From contig JAQGJY010000133.1 in assembly GCA_028290325.1 (NCBI GenBank), positions 1 to 13,559 on the forward strand: 13,559 nt of DNA, given 5' to 3'. The notes beneath the pieces are model-generated. The model was not told the origin of the DNA and made no database searches. It saw only the letters and a program-made list of their open reading frames with translations. Shown here one piece after another: positions 7,306 to 13,559 of the stretch. How positions within the stretch are numbered: position 1 is the first letter of the stretch; the number at the start of each line of letters is the position of its first letter. Origin of the DNA: Tardiphaga sp. (GTDB taxonomy: Bacteria > Pseudomonadota > Alphaproteobacteria > Rhizobiales > Xanthobacteraceae). Position numbers and translations under genes: made by a program.

Positions 7306-7725
7306 ATGTCCACGACCGGCCTCGACAACTGGTACGGCTTCATGAAGTCCCATGATCGCGCGCTGTTGTGGGATTTGCTGCATCCCGACGCCGTGTTCGA
7401 AAGTCCTGTCGTGCATACCCCGCAACAGGGACGCGAGCGGACGTTCAAATATCTGACCGGGGCTGAAAAGGTGCTGGGCGGCGAAGGCTTCAGCTATGTC
7501 GGCGAATGGCGCGGCGAGAATGGCGCGGTGCTGGAATTCGAAAAAGAGATCGACGGCGTGAAGATCAACGGCGTCGATATCATCAGGTTTGCCGACGACG
7601 GCCGCATCACGCATTTCAAGGTGATGGTGCGACCGCTCAAGGCCATCAATCTGCTGCATCGCCTGATGGGCGAGGAACTGGTCCGGCAGCAAGCGGCATC
7701 TACTCAAGAGGCTGGCTCGACATGA
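7306..7725 (+). CDS. NTF2-like / SnoaL-like protein of unknown function
   Basis: 139 residues, small and soluble, with no signal peptide or membrane span. The pattern fits the NTF2-like (SnoaL) cone fold: an N-terminal helix (NWYGFMKSHDRALLWDLL), the HPDAVFESP strand-turn, then beta strands ending in VDIIRFADDGRITHFKVMV, where the (I/V)xRFxDDGRIxxF pattern is typical. Such proteins serve as ketosteroid-isomerase-like enzymes, cyclases, hydratases or non-catalytic binders, so the specific role is unknown. The ATG at 7306 is chosen because GGGGAG (7293-7298) sits 7 bases before it; a TTG at 7279 is in frame but has no such support. The gene is first after the TetR operator region and 201 bases ahead of the acyl-CoA dehydrogenase. 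That context suggests a substrate-handling or accessory role in acyl-CoA metabolism, which is inference. Confidence 0.85.
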   Translation: MSTTGLDNWYGFMKSHDRALLWDLLHPDAVFESPVVHTPQQGRERTFKYLTGAEKVLGGEGFSYVGEWRGENGAVLEFEKEIDGVKINGVDIIRFADDGRITHFKVMVRPLKAINLLHRLMGEELVRQQAASTQEAGST

Positions 7726-7787
7726 TGATTGACGCCACGGAATGTTTTGCTGTCCGCCAGTGCGTGCCGATAGTGATCCGCTCTTGC

Positions 7788-7900
7788 CGGTCGTCTCCTG
7801 AGCGGGGCAATCCAGTCTCGCTCGAAGAAAGACTGGATTACTTCGTCGCGATTGCGCCCGCGCGAACCAGGACCAAATCGCTCCTCGCAATGACGAACTC
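7788..7900. repeat. Extragenic repeat with 10-bp inverted repeat
   Basis: Between the NTF2-like gene and the acyl-CoA dehydrogenase, AATCCAGTCT (7809-7818) and AGACTGGATT (7830-7839) form a perfect 10-bp stem around an 11-base loop. The following bases (CTTCGTCGCG, then ATCGCTCCTCGCAATGACGA near 7877-7896) match the wording of an extragenic repeat common in Bradyrhizobium relatives. The outer edges are approximate. The element ends shortly before the dehydrogenase ribosome-binding site and may influence read-through within the unit. Confidence 0.6.
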
Positions 7901-7926
7901 ATCCGCCTGCCTATAAGGACGCTCCT

Positions 7927-9717
7927 ATGCCCAGCTATAAAGCCCCGCTTGAAGATGTCGGCTTCCTGCTCGACGACGTGTTCCAGTTCGATCGCTACAA
8001 CAACCTGCCCGGCTTCGCCGATGCCTCGGCCGACGTGCGCGAGGCGGTTCTGGGCGAAGCTGCCAAGCTGTCGGAAAACGTGTTGCAGCCACTCAATCGC
8101 ATTGGCGATCTAGAAGGCTGCAAGCGCAACGCCGACGGCACCGTGACCACCCCGAAGGGTTTCAAGGAAGCCTATAAGCAGGTCGCGGAAGGCGGCTGGC
8201 TCGGCCTCTCCGCCCCGGCGGAGTTCGGCGGACAAGGCCTGCCGGTCACGCTGTCGCAAATGGTCGCCGAGTTTCAATGCTCGGCAAACATGGCGTTCTC
8301 GATGTATAGCGGCCTGACGATGGGCGCGACCGCCGCTTTGATGGTCCATGGCCGTCCCGAGCAGAAAGCGATCTTCCTACCGAAGATGGTGGCCGGGGAA
8401 TGGACCGGCACCATGAACCTGACCGAGCCGCAATGCGGCACCGATCTCGGCCTGCTCCGCACCAAGGCGGTGAAGCAGGGCGACGGCAGCTACAAGTTGT
8501 CCGGCACCAAGATCTTCATCTCGGCCGGCGACCACGATCTGGCCGACAACATCATCCATCTGGTGCTGGCCCGCATCGAAGGCGCGCCGGCCGGCATCAA
8601 GGGCGTCTCGCTGTTTGTCGTGCCGAAGATTCTCGTCAACGCCGACGGCTCGCTGGGTGAGCGCAACGGCGTCACCTGCGGATCGCTCGAACACAAGATG
8701 GGCATCCACGGTAACGCCACCTGCGTGATGAATTACGACGACGCGACCGGCTGGCTGATCGGCGAAGAAAACAAGGGCATGCAGGGCATGTTCGTGATGA
8801 TGAACGAAGCGCGGCTCGGCGTCGCCGTGCAGGGCCTCGCGCAATCCGAAGTCGCGTATCAGAACGCGGTGGCCTATGCGCGCGAACGCCTGCAAGGCCG
8901 CGCGCTGACCGGCGCGAAGGCGACCGACAAGCCGGCCGATCCGATCATCGTCCATCCCGACGTGCGTCGAACCTTGCTCACGATCCGCGCCTTCAACGAG
9001 GCCGCCCGCGCGATGGTGGTGTGGACCGCCTTGAAGAGCGACGTCGCGCATCGTTCGGAAGACGCGAAAGAACGTCAGGCCGCCGATGACCACATGGGCC
9101 TGATGACGCCGGTGCTGAAAGGCGTTCTTACCGATGTCGGCTTCGCCAACACTGTGTTGGCGCAGCAGATGTTCGGCGGCCACGGCTACATCGCCGAATG
9201 GGGCATGGAGCAGTTCGTGCGCGATGCCCGCATCGCGATGATCTATGAGGGCGCGAACGGCATTCAGGCGCTCGATCTGGTCGGCCGCAAGCTGCCGCGC
9301 GATGGCGGCCGCGCCGCGATGGCATTCTTCGGTGAGGTCGGCGCGTTCGCGAAACAACACGCCGCCGACGAGGCCATGAAACCCTATCTTGCGCCGCTCA
9401 GTGTCGCGCTCGGCCATTTGCAGCAGGCGACGATGTGGCTGATGCAGAATGCGATGGCCAAGCCTGACAATGCCGGCGCGGGCGCGACCGATTACATGCA
9501 ACTGTTCGGGCTCACGGCGTTCGGCTATATGTGGGCGCGCATGGCGAAGGTCGCGCAGGACAAGATCGCGTCGTCGGGCGCGACGTCCTATCTCACCACC
9601 AAGCTTGTCACCGGGCGGTTCTTCATGGAGCGGATGCTGCCGGAAACTTCCGTGCATCTCGCGCGCATTCAGTCCGGTGCCGCGACCATGATGGAATTGC
9701 CGGCGGAAGCGTTTTGA
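7927..9717 (+). CDS. Acyl-CoA dehydrogenase, long form with C-terminal extension (FadE/DmdC-like)
   Basis: 596 residues, longer than the roughly 380 of ordinary acyl-CoA dehydrogenases. It begins with the short N-terminal extension of the group (PLEDVGFLLDDVF), followed by the helical, beta-barrel and C-terminal helical domains of the FAD enzyme. Visible motifs are MNLTEPQCGTDLG (about 163-175), QMFGGHGYI (about 414-422) and YEGANGIQ (440-447), where E441 is the expected catalytic base. Residues from about 470 to the end match the extra C-terminal domain of this subfamily, which includes 3-methylmercaptopropionyl-CoA dehydrogenase DmdC. The reaction is alpha-beta dehydrogenation of an acyl-CoA using FAD, in the cytoplasm; substrate length cannot be told. 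AAGGAC (7915-7920) lies 6 bases before the ATG. The thiolase gene follows on the same strand 158 bases on, consistent with beta-oxidation. Confidence 0.92.
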   Translation: MPSYKAPLEDVGFLLDDVFQFDRYNNLPGFADASADVREAVLGEAAKLSENVLQPLNRIGDLEGCKRNADGTVTTPKGFKEAYKQVAEGGWLGLSAPAEFGGQGLPVTLSQMVAEFQCSANMAFSMYSGLTMGATAALMVHGRPEQKAIFLPKMVAGEWTGTMNLTEPQCGTDLGLLRTKAVKQGDGSYKLSGTKIFISAGDHDLADNIIHLVLARIEGAPAGIKGVSLFVVPKILVNADGSLGERNGVTCGSLEHKMGIHGNATCVMNYDDATGWLIGEENKGMQGMFVMMNEARLGVAVQGLAQSEVAYQNAVAYARERLQGRALTGAKATDKPADPIIVHPDVRRTLLTIRAFNEAARAMVVWTALKSDVAHRSEDAKERQAADDHMGLMTPVLKGVLTDVGFANTVLAQQMFGGHGYIAEWGMEQFVRDARIAMIYEGANGIQALDLVGRKLPRDGGRAAMAFFGEVGAFAKQHAADEAMKPYLAPLSVALGHLQQATMWLMQNAMAKPDNAGAGATDYMQLFGLTAFGYMWARMAKVAQDKIASSGATSYLTTKLVTGRFFMERMLPETSVHLARIQSGAATMMELPAEAF

Positions 9718-9743
9718 TCTGATAGTCTCTACCCAATTCACAG

Positions 9744-9844
9744 CCGTCATCCCCGCGCAAGCGGGGATCCGGTAATCCTGACGTCCGGGCTTGACCTCCG
9801 ACGCTCGGGAATACTGGCTCACCTGCATTCGCAAGTGATGACGG
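9744..9844. repeat. Extragenic repeat with terminal inverted repeats and inner hairpin
   Basis: This fills most of the gap between the dehydrogenase and thiolase genes. The ends CCGTCATC (9744-9751) and GATGACGG (9837-9844) are perfect 8-base inverted repeats. Inside the left end, ATCCCCGC (9749-9756) and GCGGGGAT (9761-9768) form a perfect 8-bp hairpin with a GCAA tetraloop. The CCGTCATCCCCGCGCAAGCG wording is typical of small extragenic repeats in this bacterial family. It separates two co-directional genes, so it could tune their relative mRNA levels. Confidence 0.7.
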
Positions 9845-9875
9845 CGGACGACGCCTTTCAATCTGAGGAGCCCTT

Positions 9876-11084
9876 ATGCCCGAGGCCTATATCTACGATC
9901 ACGTTCGCACCCCGCGCGGCCGCGGCAAGGCCGATGGCGCGCTGCATGAAGTGACCGCGCTGGCGCTCGCGGCCGCGCCGCTCGCCGCCCTCAAGGCGCG
10001 CAACAACATCGCGCCGGATGTGGTCGATGACGTCATCCTCGGCGTGGTCGATCCGGTCGGCGAAGCCGGCGGCGACATCGCGCGTTTCGCGGCGGTGAAG
10101 GCCGGGCTCGGCACCGCCGTCCCGGGCATTCAGATCAGCCGCTTCTGCGCCTCCGGCCTCGACGCCGTGAATTTCGCCGCCGCGCAGATCATGTCCGGCC
10201 AGCACGAACTGACGATCGGTGGCGGCGCGGAATCGATGAGTCGCGTCGGCATTCTGTCGTCGGGCACGGCATGGCCGATGGACCCGTCGATGGCGGTGCC
10301 GACCTATTTCATGCCGCAGGGCGTCGCCGCCGATCTGATCGCGACGAAATATGGTTTCTCGCGCGACGACGTCGACGCCTATGCGGTGCAGAGCCAGCAG
10401 CGCGCGGCGAAAGCGTGGGACGAAGGCCGATTCAAGAACTCGGTCATCCCCGTCAAGGATATCAACGGCCTCACCATTCTGGCCAAGGACGAGCACATGC
10501 GTCCCTCGACCACGATGCAGTCGCTGGGACAGTTGCAACCCTCCTTCGCCGGCATGGCGCAGATGGGCGGTTTTGACGGCGTCGCGATCCAATCGCATCC
10601 CGAAATCGAGAAGATGAATTACGTGCATCATGCCGGCAATTCGTCGGGCATCGTCGATGGCGCAGCCGCCGTTCTGCTCGGCAGCAAGGAAGCCGGCGAG
10701 AAACTCGGCAAAAAGCCGCGCGCGAAAATTCGCGCTTTCGCCAATATCGGCTCCGAGCCGGCGATGATGCTGACCGGTCCGGTCGATGTCACCGAGAAGC
10801 TGTTCGCGCGGTCAGGCATGACAAAGGCCGACATCGATCTGTTCGAACTGAACGAAGCCTTCGCGTCCGTCGTGCTGCGTTACATCCAGGCATTCGACAT
10901 CGATGCCGACAAGATCAACGTCAATGGCGGCGCCATCGCGCTCGGCCATCCTCTGGGCGCGACGGGCGCGATGATCCTCGGCACCGTGCTCGACGAACTC
11001 GAGCGCACCGGCAAATCGACGGCGCTCATCACATTGTGCATCGGCGGCGGCATGGGCACCGCGACGATCATCGAGCGGGTCTGA
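9876..11084 (+). CDS. Acetyl-CoA C-acetyltransferase (thiolase)
   Basis: 402 residues, a full-length thiolase. The acyl-accepting cysteine is C91 in SRFCASGLDAV. The remaining active-site blocks are LNEAFA (325-330), GHPLG with H358, and LCIGGGMG with the second cysteine C388. The substrate loop region (HHAGNSSGIVDGAAAV, about 251-266) is also typical. Thiolases cleave 3-ketoacyl-CoA with CoA, or condense two acetyl-CoA; next to an acyl-CoA dehydrogenase the degradative direction is likelier. GAGGAG (9865-9870) lies 5 bases before the ATG, an ideal ribosome-binding site. No enoyl-CoA hydratase or 3-hydroxyacyl-CoA dehydrogenase gene follows: the next gene is convergent surf1. Those middle steps must therefore be encoded elsewhere. 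The family is sure; chain-length preference is unknown. Confidence 0.94.
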   Translation: MPEAYIYDHVRTPRGRGKADGALHEVTALALAAAPLAALKARNNIAPDVVDDVILGVVDPVGEAGGDIARFAAVKAGLGTAVPGIQISRFCASGLDAVNFAAAQIMSGQHELTIGGGAESMSRVGILSSGTAWPMDPSMAVPTYFMPQGVAADLIATKYGFSRDDVDAYAVQSQQRAAKAWDEGRFKNSVIPVKDINGLTILAKDEHMRPSTTMQSLGQLQPSFAGMAQMGGFDGVAIQSHPEIEKMNYVHHAGNSSGIVDGAAAVLLGSKEAGEKLGKKPRAKIRAFANIGSEPAMMLTGPVDVTEKLFARSGMTKADIDLFELNEAFASVVLRYIQAFDIDADKINVNGGAIALGHPLGATGAMILGTVLDELERTGKSTALITLCIGGGMGTATIIERV

Positions 11085-11102
11085 CTTGGAGCGGGTCTGA
11101 CT
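11073..11102. repeat. 14-base direct repeat across the thiolase stop codon
   Basis: GAGCGGGTCTGACT occurs at 11073-11086 and again at 11089-11102, a 16-base period. The first copy contains the last thiolase codons and the TGA stop; the second lies in the gap and is out of frame with it. It looks like a small recent tandem duplication with no effect on the protein. Confidence 0.85.
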
Positions 11103-11146
11103 CGCGCTGTCGTGGCGGGTGGATGGCTGCTGCCGGACGATGAGAT

Positions 11147-11182
11147 CCGGGTTCGCTGTCGCAACATGCGCCAGCGGCCCGG
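11147..11182. repeat. REP-like hairpin between convergent thiolase and surf1
   Basis: Three nested stems pair: CCGGG with CCCGG (11147-11151 and 11178-11182), CGCTG with CAGCG (11154-11158 and 11172-11176) and CGCA with TGCG (11160-11163 and 11167-11170), around an ACA loop with one- or two-base bulges. The right side continues to CCCGGAATGACG (to 11189), the reverse complement of the 12-mer at 3085. It lies 15 bases beyond the surf1 stop and in the convergent gap, so it could end transcription from both sides, but it has no T-run. Confidence 0.65.
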
Positions 11183-11196
11183 AATGACGAGGGTGG

Positions 11197-11955
11197 CTAA
11201 ACCCGCCGTCGATCCTGAACGACCCAGACCGCGAACGCCGCCAGCACCACCGCCGCGAGGCCGAACCAGGTGATCGCATACTGCAGGTGATTGTCCTTCA
11301 GATGCACGTCGAGCGGGCCAGGTTTGGGCGTGCCGCTTGCCGGCACCGGCGATTCCAGGTCGATATAAAAGGGCGCGATGGCGCCCCAGTTCAAAACCCT
11401 GGCCATCGCGATGTGATCGCGCGTGAACCACAGCCGCTTGTCGGCATTCTCGGCCGGCGTCAGCGGGCCGGCGGCTTCGGGAAATCGCAGATAACCTGAC
11501 AGCGTCACCGGCTGCCCCGTCACCAGCGGCGCGACCGCCCGATCCTGCTGCGCGCGGTCCTGCATCGTGTTCTGCACGAAACCCGCGTTGACCACGACGC
11601 TCTCGCCGCTCGCCAGCCTTGCCGGGAGAAACGCCCAGGTGCCGGGGCCCGAAACATCGGTGCGGACCGCCGACCCCGAGCTGTAGACCATCGCGTCGGG
11701 CTTATGCTCATAGGTCGCGGTCAACGTGACGCGCTTGAATTCGTCGCGCGCGGGCGTCAGCGCCGGCCATTGCGAGGCCGGCGGCAAGGCGACCGGCGCG
11801 GTTGCGAGGCGCTCGGTCAAGGCGGTGATCAGATCGTGCTTTTCGCTGCGGCGCTGCAACTGCCAGGCACCGAGCGACGCCAGCACGCCGACCATGACGG
11901 CCGCGATGATCGCGAGGCCGAAGACGCCGCGCTTGCGAGGGCGAACCGCGCTCAT
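11197..11955 (-). CDS. surf1: SURF1 family cytochrome c oxidase assembly protein
   Basis: 252 residues with the SURF1 layout: an N-terminal membrane span (about 11-31) running into the LGAWQLQRR motif (28-36), a periplasmic middle domain, and a C-terminal span (about 227-246) preceded by the signature NHLQYAITWFGLA. The periplasmic part contains further family-like stretches (VVVNAGFVQN and a GYLRFPE strand). SURF1 proteins help insert heme a into subunit I of aa3-type oxidases. The ATG (11953-11955) overlaps the TGA of the DUF983 gene, so translation is coupled. Its position after ctaG, cox3 and DUF983 is the usual alphaproteobacterial oxidase assembly order. It converges with the thiolase gene. 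Identification is firm; the assembly role is family knowledge. Confidence 0.95.
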   Translation of the reverse strand: MSAVRPRKRGVFGLAIIAAVMVGVLASLGAWQLQRRSEKHDLITALTERLATAPVALPPASQWPALTPARDEFKRVTLTATYEHKPDAMVYSSGSAVRTDVSGPGTWAFLPARLASGESVVVNAGFVQNTMQDRAQQDRAVAPLVTGQPVTLSGYLRFPEAAGPLTPAENADKRLWFTRDHIAMARVLNWGAIAPFYIDLESPVPASGTPKPGPLDVHLKDNHLQYAITWFGLAAVVLAAFAVWVVQDRRRV

Positions 11956-12362
11956 GACAAGTCCTTTGGTTTATCCTCGAACGTCAATTGACCCTCGGCC
12001 GCCTTGTGATGGAATTGCAGCGCGATCAGCAGCGATTTCATGGCGCGCAGCGGAAGCAATGTGGTCGCCAGGATCAACGGTCCCCACAAGGCCGCGTGCA
12101 GCCAAAACGGCGGCTGGTATTTCACCTCGACGATCAAGGCGGCCGCGACAACGATCGCGCCGGAGATCATGATGATGAAGATCGCAGGTCCATCGCCGGC
12201 GTCGATGAAGGCGTAGTCCAGTCCGCAATGCGCGCAGGTCGGACGCAGCGTGATGAAGCCGTCATAAAGCTTTCCCTCGCCGCATCGCGGGCATTTGCAG
12301 GCCAGTCCGCGCAGGGCGGATTGAGCGAGGGTTGCCTGAACGGGTCGGGTCATAAGCTGCAT
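11952..12362 (-). CDS. DUF983 family zinc-ribbon membrane protein
   Basis: 136 residues from the ATG at 12360-12362, which has GGGGAGG about 8 bases upstream; a second ATG at 12353 gives a form three residues shorter. The N-terminal part carries a likely zinc ribbon, CPRC (C24, C27) and CAHC (C43, C46), with a further Cys at 22. Two membrane spans follow (about 58-79 and 85-105), then a short charged tail. This is the DUF983 family, whose function is not established. Conserved placement between cox3 and surf1 suggests a part in assembly of the cytochrome oxidase, perhaps in metal or heme handling; that is inference. It overlaps surf1 by 4 bases. A strong terminator-like hairpin lies between it and cox3, so it may have partly separate expression. 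Confidence 0.88.
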   Translation of the reverse strand: MQLMTRPVQATLAQSALRGLACKCPRCGEGKLYDGFITLRPTCAHCGLDYAFIDAGDGPAIFIIMISGAIVVAAALIVEVKYQPPFWLHAALWGPLILATTLLPLRAMKSLLIALQFHHKAAEGQLTFEDKPKDLS

Positions 12363-12387
12363 CCGTTCCGCCTCCCCTGCGGGAGAA

Positions 12388-12428
12388 GGCAAAAGAAAGA
12401 AAAAGGGCGGCCGTGGGGCCGCCCTTTT
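12388..12428 (-). terminator. Rho-independent terminator after cox3
   Basis: On the minus strand, AAAAGGGCGGCC and GGCCGCCCTTTT form a perfect 12-bp stem (12401-12428) around a 4-base loop. The run TTTTTCTTTCTTTT follows directly (down to about 12391). It begins 19 bases beyond the cox3 stop, so it reads as the end of the ctaG-cox3 transcript. The DUF983 ribosome-binding site starts only about 10-20 bases further on, so DUF983 and surf1 would depend on read-through or on a separate promoter. Confidence 0.85.
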
Positions 12429-12446
12429 CGTCAGGTCAGATCGCGA

Positions 12447-13301
12447 TCAATGCGAGGCGCCGGGGACGCCGGCGCCGTGGCCCCAGACGTAGATCGAGAT
12501 GAACAGGAACAGCCAGACCACGTCGACGAAATGCCAGTACCAAGCGGCGAATTCGAAGCCGAGATGCTGCTGCGGCGTGAAGTGGCCGGCGTAGGCGCGG
12601 AACAGGCAGACGATCAGGAAGATGGTGCCGACCAGAACGTGGAAACCATGGAAGCCGGTCGCCATGAAGAAGGTCGCGCCGTAGACGTTGCCCGAGAAGG
12701 CGAAGGCGGCGTGGCTGTATTCGTAGGCCTGCACGCATGAGAACACGGCGCCGAGAATGATCGTCAGGATCAGGCCGTATTTGAGGCCCTTGCGGTCGCC
12801 TTCGAGCAAAGCGTGATGGGCCCAGGTGACGGTCGTGCCCGAGGTCAGCAGGATCAGCGTGTTGAGCAGCGGCAGGTGCCACGGATCGAAGGTCTCGATG
12901 CCCTTCGGCGGCCAGACGCCACCGAACAGCGCCTCGCGCGTCGCATGCACGGCGTCGGCCGGAAACAGAGCCGCGTTGAAGTAAGCCCAGAACCACGCGA
13001 CGAAGAACATCACTTCGGACGCGATGAACAGGATCATGCCGTAGCGGTGGCTGATCTGCACGACGCGGGTGTGGTCGCCCTTGTACTGCGCTTCGCGGAC
13101 CACATCGGTCCACCAGCTGGCGAAGGTGTAGAGCACGCCGATGGTGCCGATGCCGAACACGATCGGGGCGCCGGCATACATGTGGTGCATCCAGCTCACC
13201 GCGCCGAATGCCATCACGAAGGCGAACAGCGAGCCGACCGCCGGCCAGGGCGAGGGATCGACGAGGTGATAGTCGTGGTGCTTTGCTTGCGCCGTATCCA
13301 T
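12447..13301 (-). CDS. ctaE: Cytochrome c oxidase subunit III (aa3 type)
   Basis: 284 residues with about seven membrane spans, the standard form of bacterial subunit III. Family marks include HHDYHLVDPSPWPAVGS near the N-terminus, WWTDVVREA, HRYGMILFIASEVMFF with the conserved Glu at 96, and the C-terminal FEFAAWYWHFVDVVWLFLF stretch. Subunit III stabilises subunit I and supports proton uptake in the respiratory aa3 oxidase of the inner membrane. The ATG at 13299-13301 has GGAGAG seven bases upstream (plus-strand 13308-13313); an in-frame start at 13340 is less likely. The ctaG stop lies 83 bases upstream on the same strand, and an intrinsic terminator follows. Start, length and motifs all agree, so the call is firm. 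The gene is also named coxC or cox3 in related genomes. Confidence 0.96.
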   Translation of the reverse strand: MDTAQAKHHDYHLVDPSPWPAVGSLFAFVMAFGAVSWMHHMYAGAPIVFGIGTIGVLYTFASWWTDVVREAQYKGDHTRVVQISHRYGMILFIASEVMFFVAWFWAYFNAALFPADAVHATREALFGGVWPPKGIETFDPWHLPLLNTLILLTSGTTVTWAHHALLEGDRKGLKYGLILTIILGAVFSCVQAYEYSHAAFAFSGNVYGATFFMATGFHGFHVLVGTIFLIVCLFRAYAGHFTPQQHLGFEFAAWYWHFVDVVWLFLFISIYVWGHGAGVPGASH

Positions 13302-13322
13302 TGCGGTCTCTCCGTCAGCTGC

Positions 13323-13338
13323 GCCGGGTTGCGCCGGC
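13323..13338. other. Small stem-loop upstream of the cox3 ribosome-binding site
   Basis: GCCGG (13323-13327) and CCGGC (13334-13338) can form a 5-bp GC-only stem with a 6-base loop, ending about 9 bases before the cox3 Shine-Dalgarno sequence on the minus strand. It could slow leader translation or processing between ctaG and cox3, but short GC stems are common at this base composition. Confidence 0.3.
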
Positions 13339-13384
13339 ACGTGTACTTCTTAGCTCAAAAACTCAAAACGCCAAAAGGTTGCGC

Positions 13385-13559
13385 TTATAGATTACCCTTA
13401 CGCTTGTCGGCCTCGCCGGAAGCTACAGGCTTCGGCGCCGGATCGCGTACGGGATAGAAGGTGTAGGACAGCGTAATCGAGTTCAGCCCATCGTTTTCGG
13501 CGTCGGTGACGAGCGCCGGATCGACGTAGAACACCACGGGCATCTCGCGCTTCTCGCCG
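13385..13559 (-). CDS. ctaG: Cytochrome c oxidase assembly protein CtaG/Cox11, C-terminal end, partial
   Basis: Reading leftwards from the right edge, an open frame encodes the last 57 residues before TAA at 13385-13387. It contains MPVVFYVDPALVTD and SITLSYTFYPVRDP, which match the C-terminus of CtaG/Cox11, the periplasmic copper chaperone that builds the CuB centre of subunit I. The final segment (APKPVASGEADKRKGNL) is a variable hydrophilic tail. The N-terminal anchor and the copper-binding cysteines lie beyond the window. Position directly before cox3 is the usual alphaproteobacterial order. Confidence 0.93.
   Translation of the reverse strand, partial: GEKREMPVVFYVDPALVTDAENDGLNSITLSYTFYPVRDPAPKPVASGEADKRKGNL

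Noticed and set aside
7809..7839. 10-bp inverted repeat considered as a terminator or riboswitch before the dehydrogenase
   Set aside because: There is no T-tract and no conserved ligand-binding core. Its wording matches a known type of extragenic repeat.
7141..7902. 253-codon open frame on the - strand, across the NTF2-like gene and the repeat
   Set aside because: It would read through the operator region and the extragenic repeat, and has no domain. The + strand gene has a good ribosome-binding site and fold pattern.
8377..9861. 494-codon open frame on the - strand, opposite the acyl-CoA dehydrogenase
   Set aside because: It is antisense to an enzyme with intact active-site motifs; the product is His/Arg-rich with no recognisable fold and runs into the extragenic repeat.
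9858..10631. 257-codon open frame on the - strand, opposite the thiolase
   Set aside because: Low-complexity Arg/His/Gly composition, and the + strand carries a complete thiolase.
1..13559. Defence system, phage, transposon or CRISPR content
   Set aside because: No transposase, integrase, toxin-antitoxin, nuclease-defence or repeat-spacer pattern is visible; the genes are core metabolic, respiratory and cell-organisation genes.

Overview
The window is high-GC chromosomal DNA, most likely from a Nitrobacteraceae/Bradyrhizobiaceae alphaproteobacterium (Bradyrhizobium, Rhodopseudomonas, Afipia, Tardiphaga or a relative). The pointers are an aa3-type oxidase order ctaG-cox3-DUF983-surf1, a PodJ-type polarity protein, a TIGR02186/TauE pair, and small extragenic repeats of the CGTCATTCCGGG / CCGTCATCCCC kind known from that family. 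The genus assignment is inference. There are no tRNA, rRNA, transposase, phage or CRISPR features, and no gene-free stretch longer than about 250 bases.

Layout. (1) 1-1261, + strand: the C-terminal end of a ligase-associated Lhr-type helicase, then the PdeM metallophosphoesterase, both from a bacterial DNA-damage-response module that continues off the left edge. (2) 1262-2955, - strand: a two-gene unit with a 4-base overlap, a TauE/SafE-type exporter followed by a TIGR02186 membrane-anchored periplasmic protein. (3) 3189-6326, - strand: one very large PodJ-like protein (cytoplasmic coiled coil, one membrane span, periplasmic Sel1 repeats) with a CtrA-box-like site upstream. (4) 6569-11084: a TetR repressor on the - strand, divergent from an NTF2-like protein, an acyl-CoA dehydrogenase and a thiolase on the + strand. 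Two related palindromes lie between the TetR gene and the NTF2-like gene. (5) 11197-13559, - strand: cytochrome c oxidase assembly and structure genes, ctaG (partial), cox3, DUF983 and surf1. A strong intrinsic terminator sits between cox3 and DUF983.

How the genes work together. Block 4 looks like a locally regulated acyl-CoA degradation unit: dehydrogenase for the first beta-oxidation step, thiolase for the last, no hydratase or hydroxyacyl-CoA dehydrogenase in between. Block 5 serves biogenesis of the aa3 oxidase. The remaining blocks are independent housekeeping or cell-organisation functions.

I do not see a clearly new biological system. The best leads are the paired TetR operator candidates, the undefined roles of the NTF2-like, TIGR02186 and DUF983 proteins, the PodJ-like protein lacking a recognisable peptidoglycan-binding end, and the terminator inside the oxidase cluster. 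Gaps at about 3085, 7790, 9744 and 11147 carry small repeats with stem-loop potential, and a weaker remnant lies near 6541.
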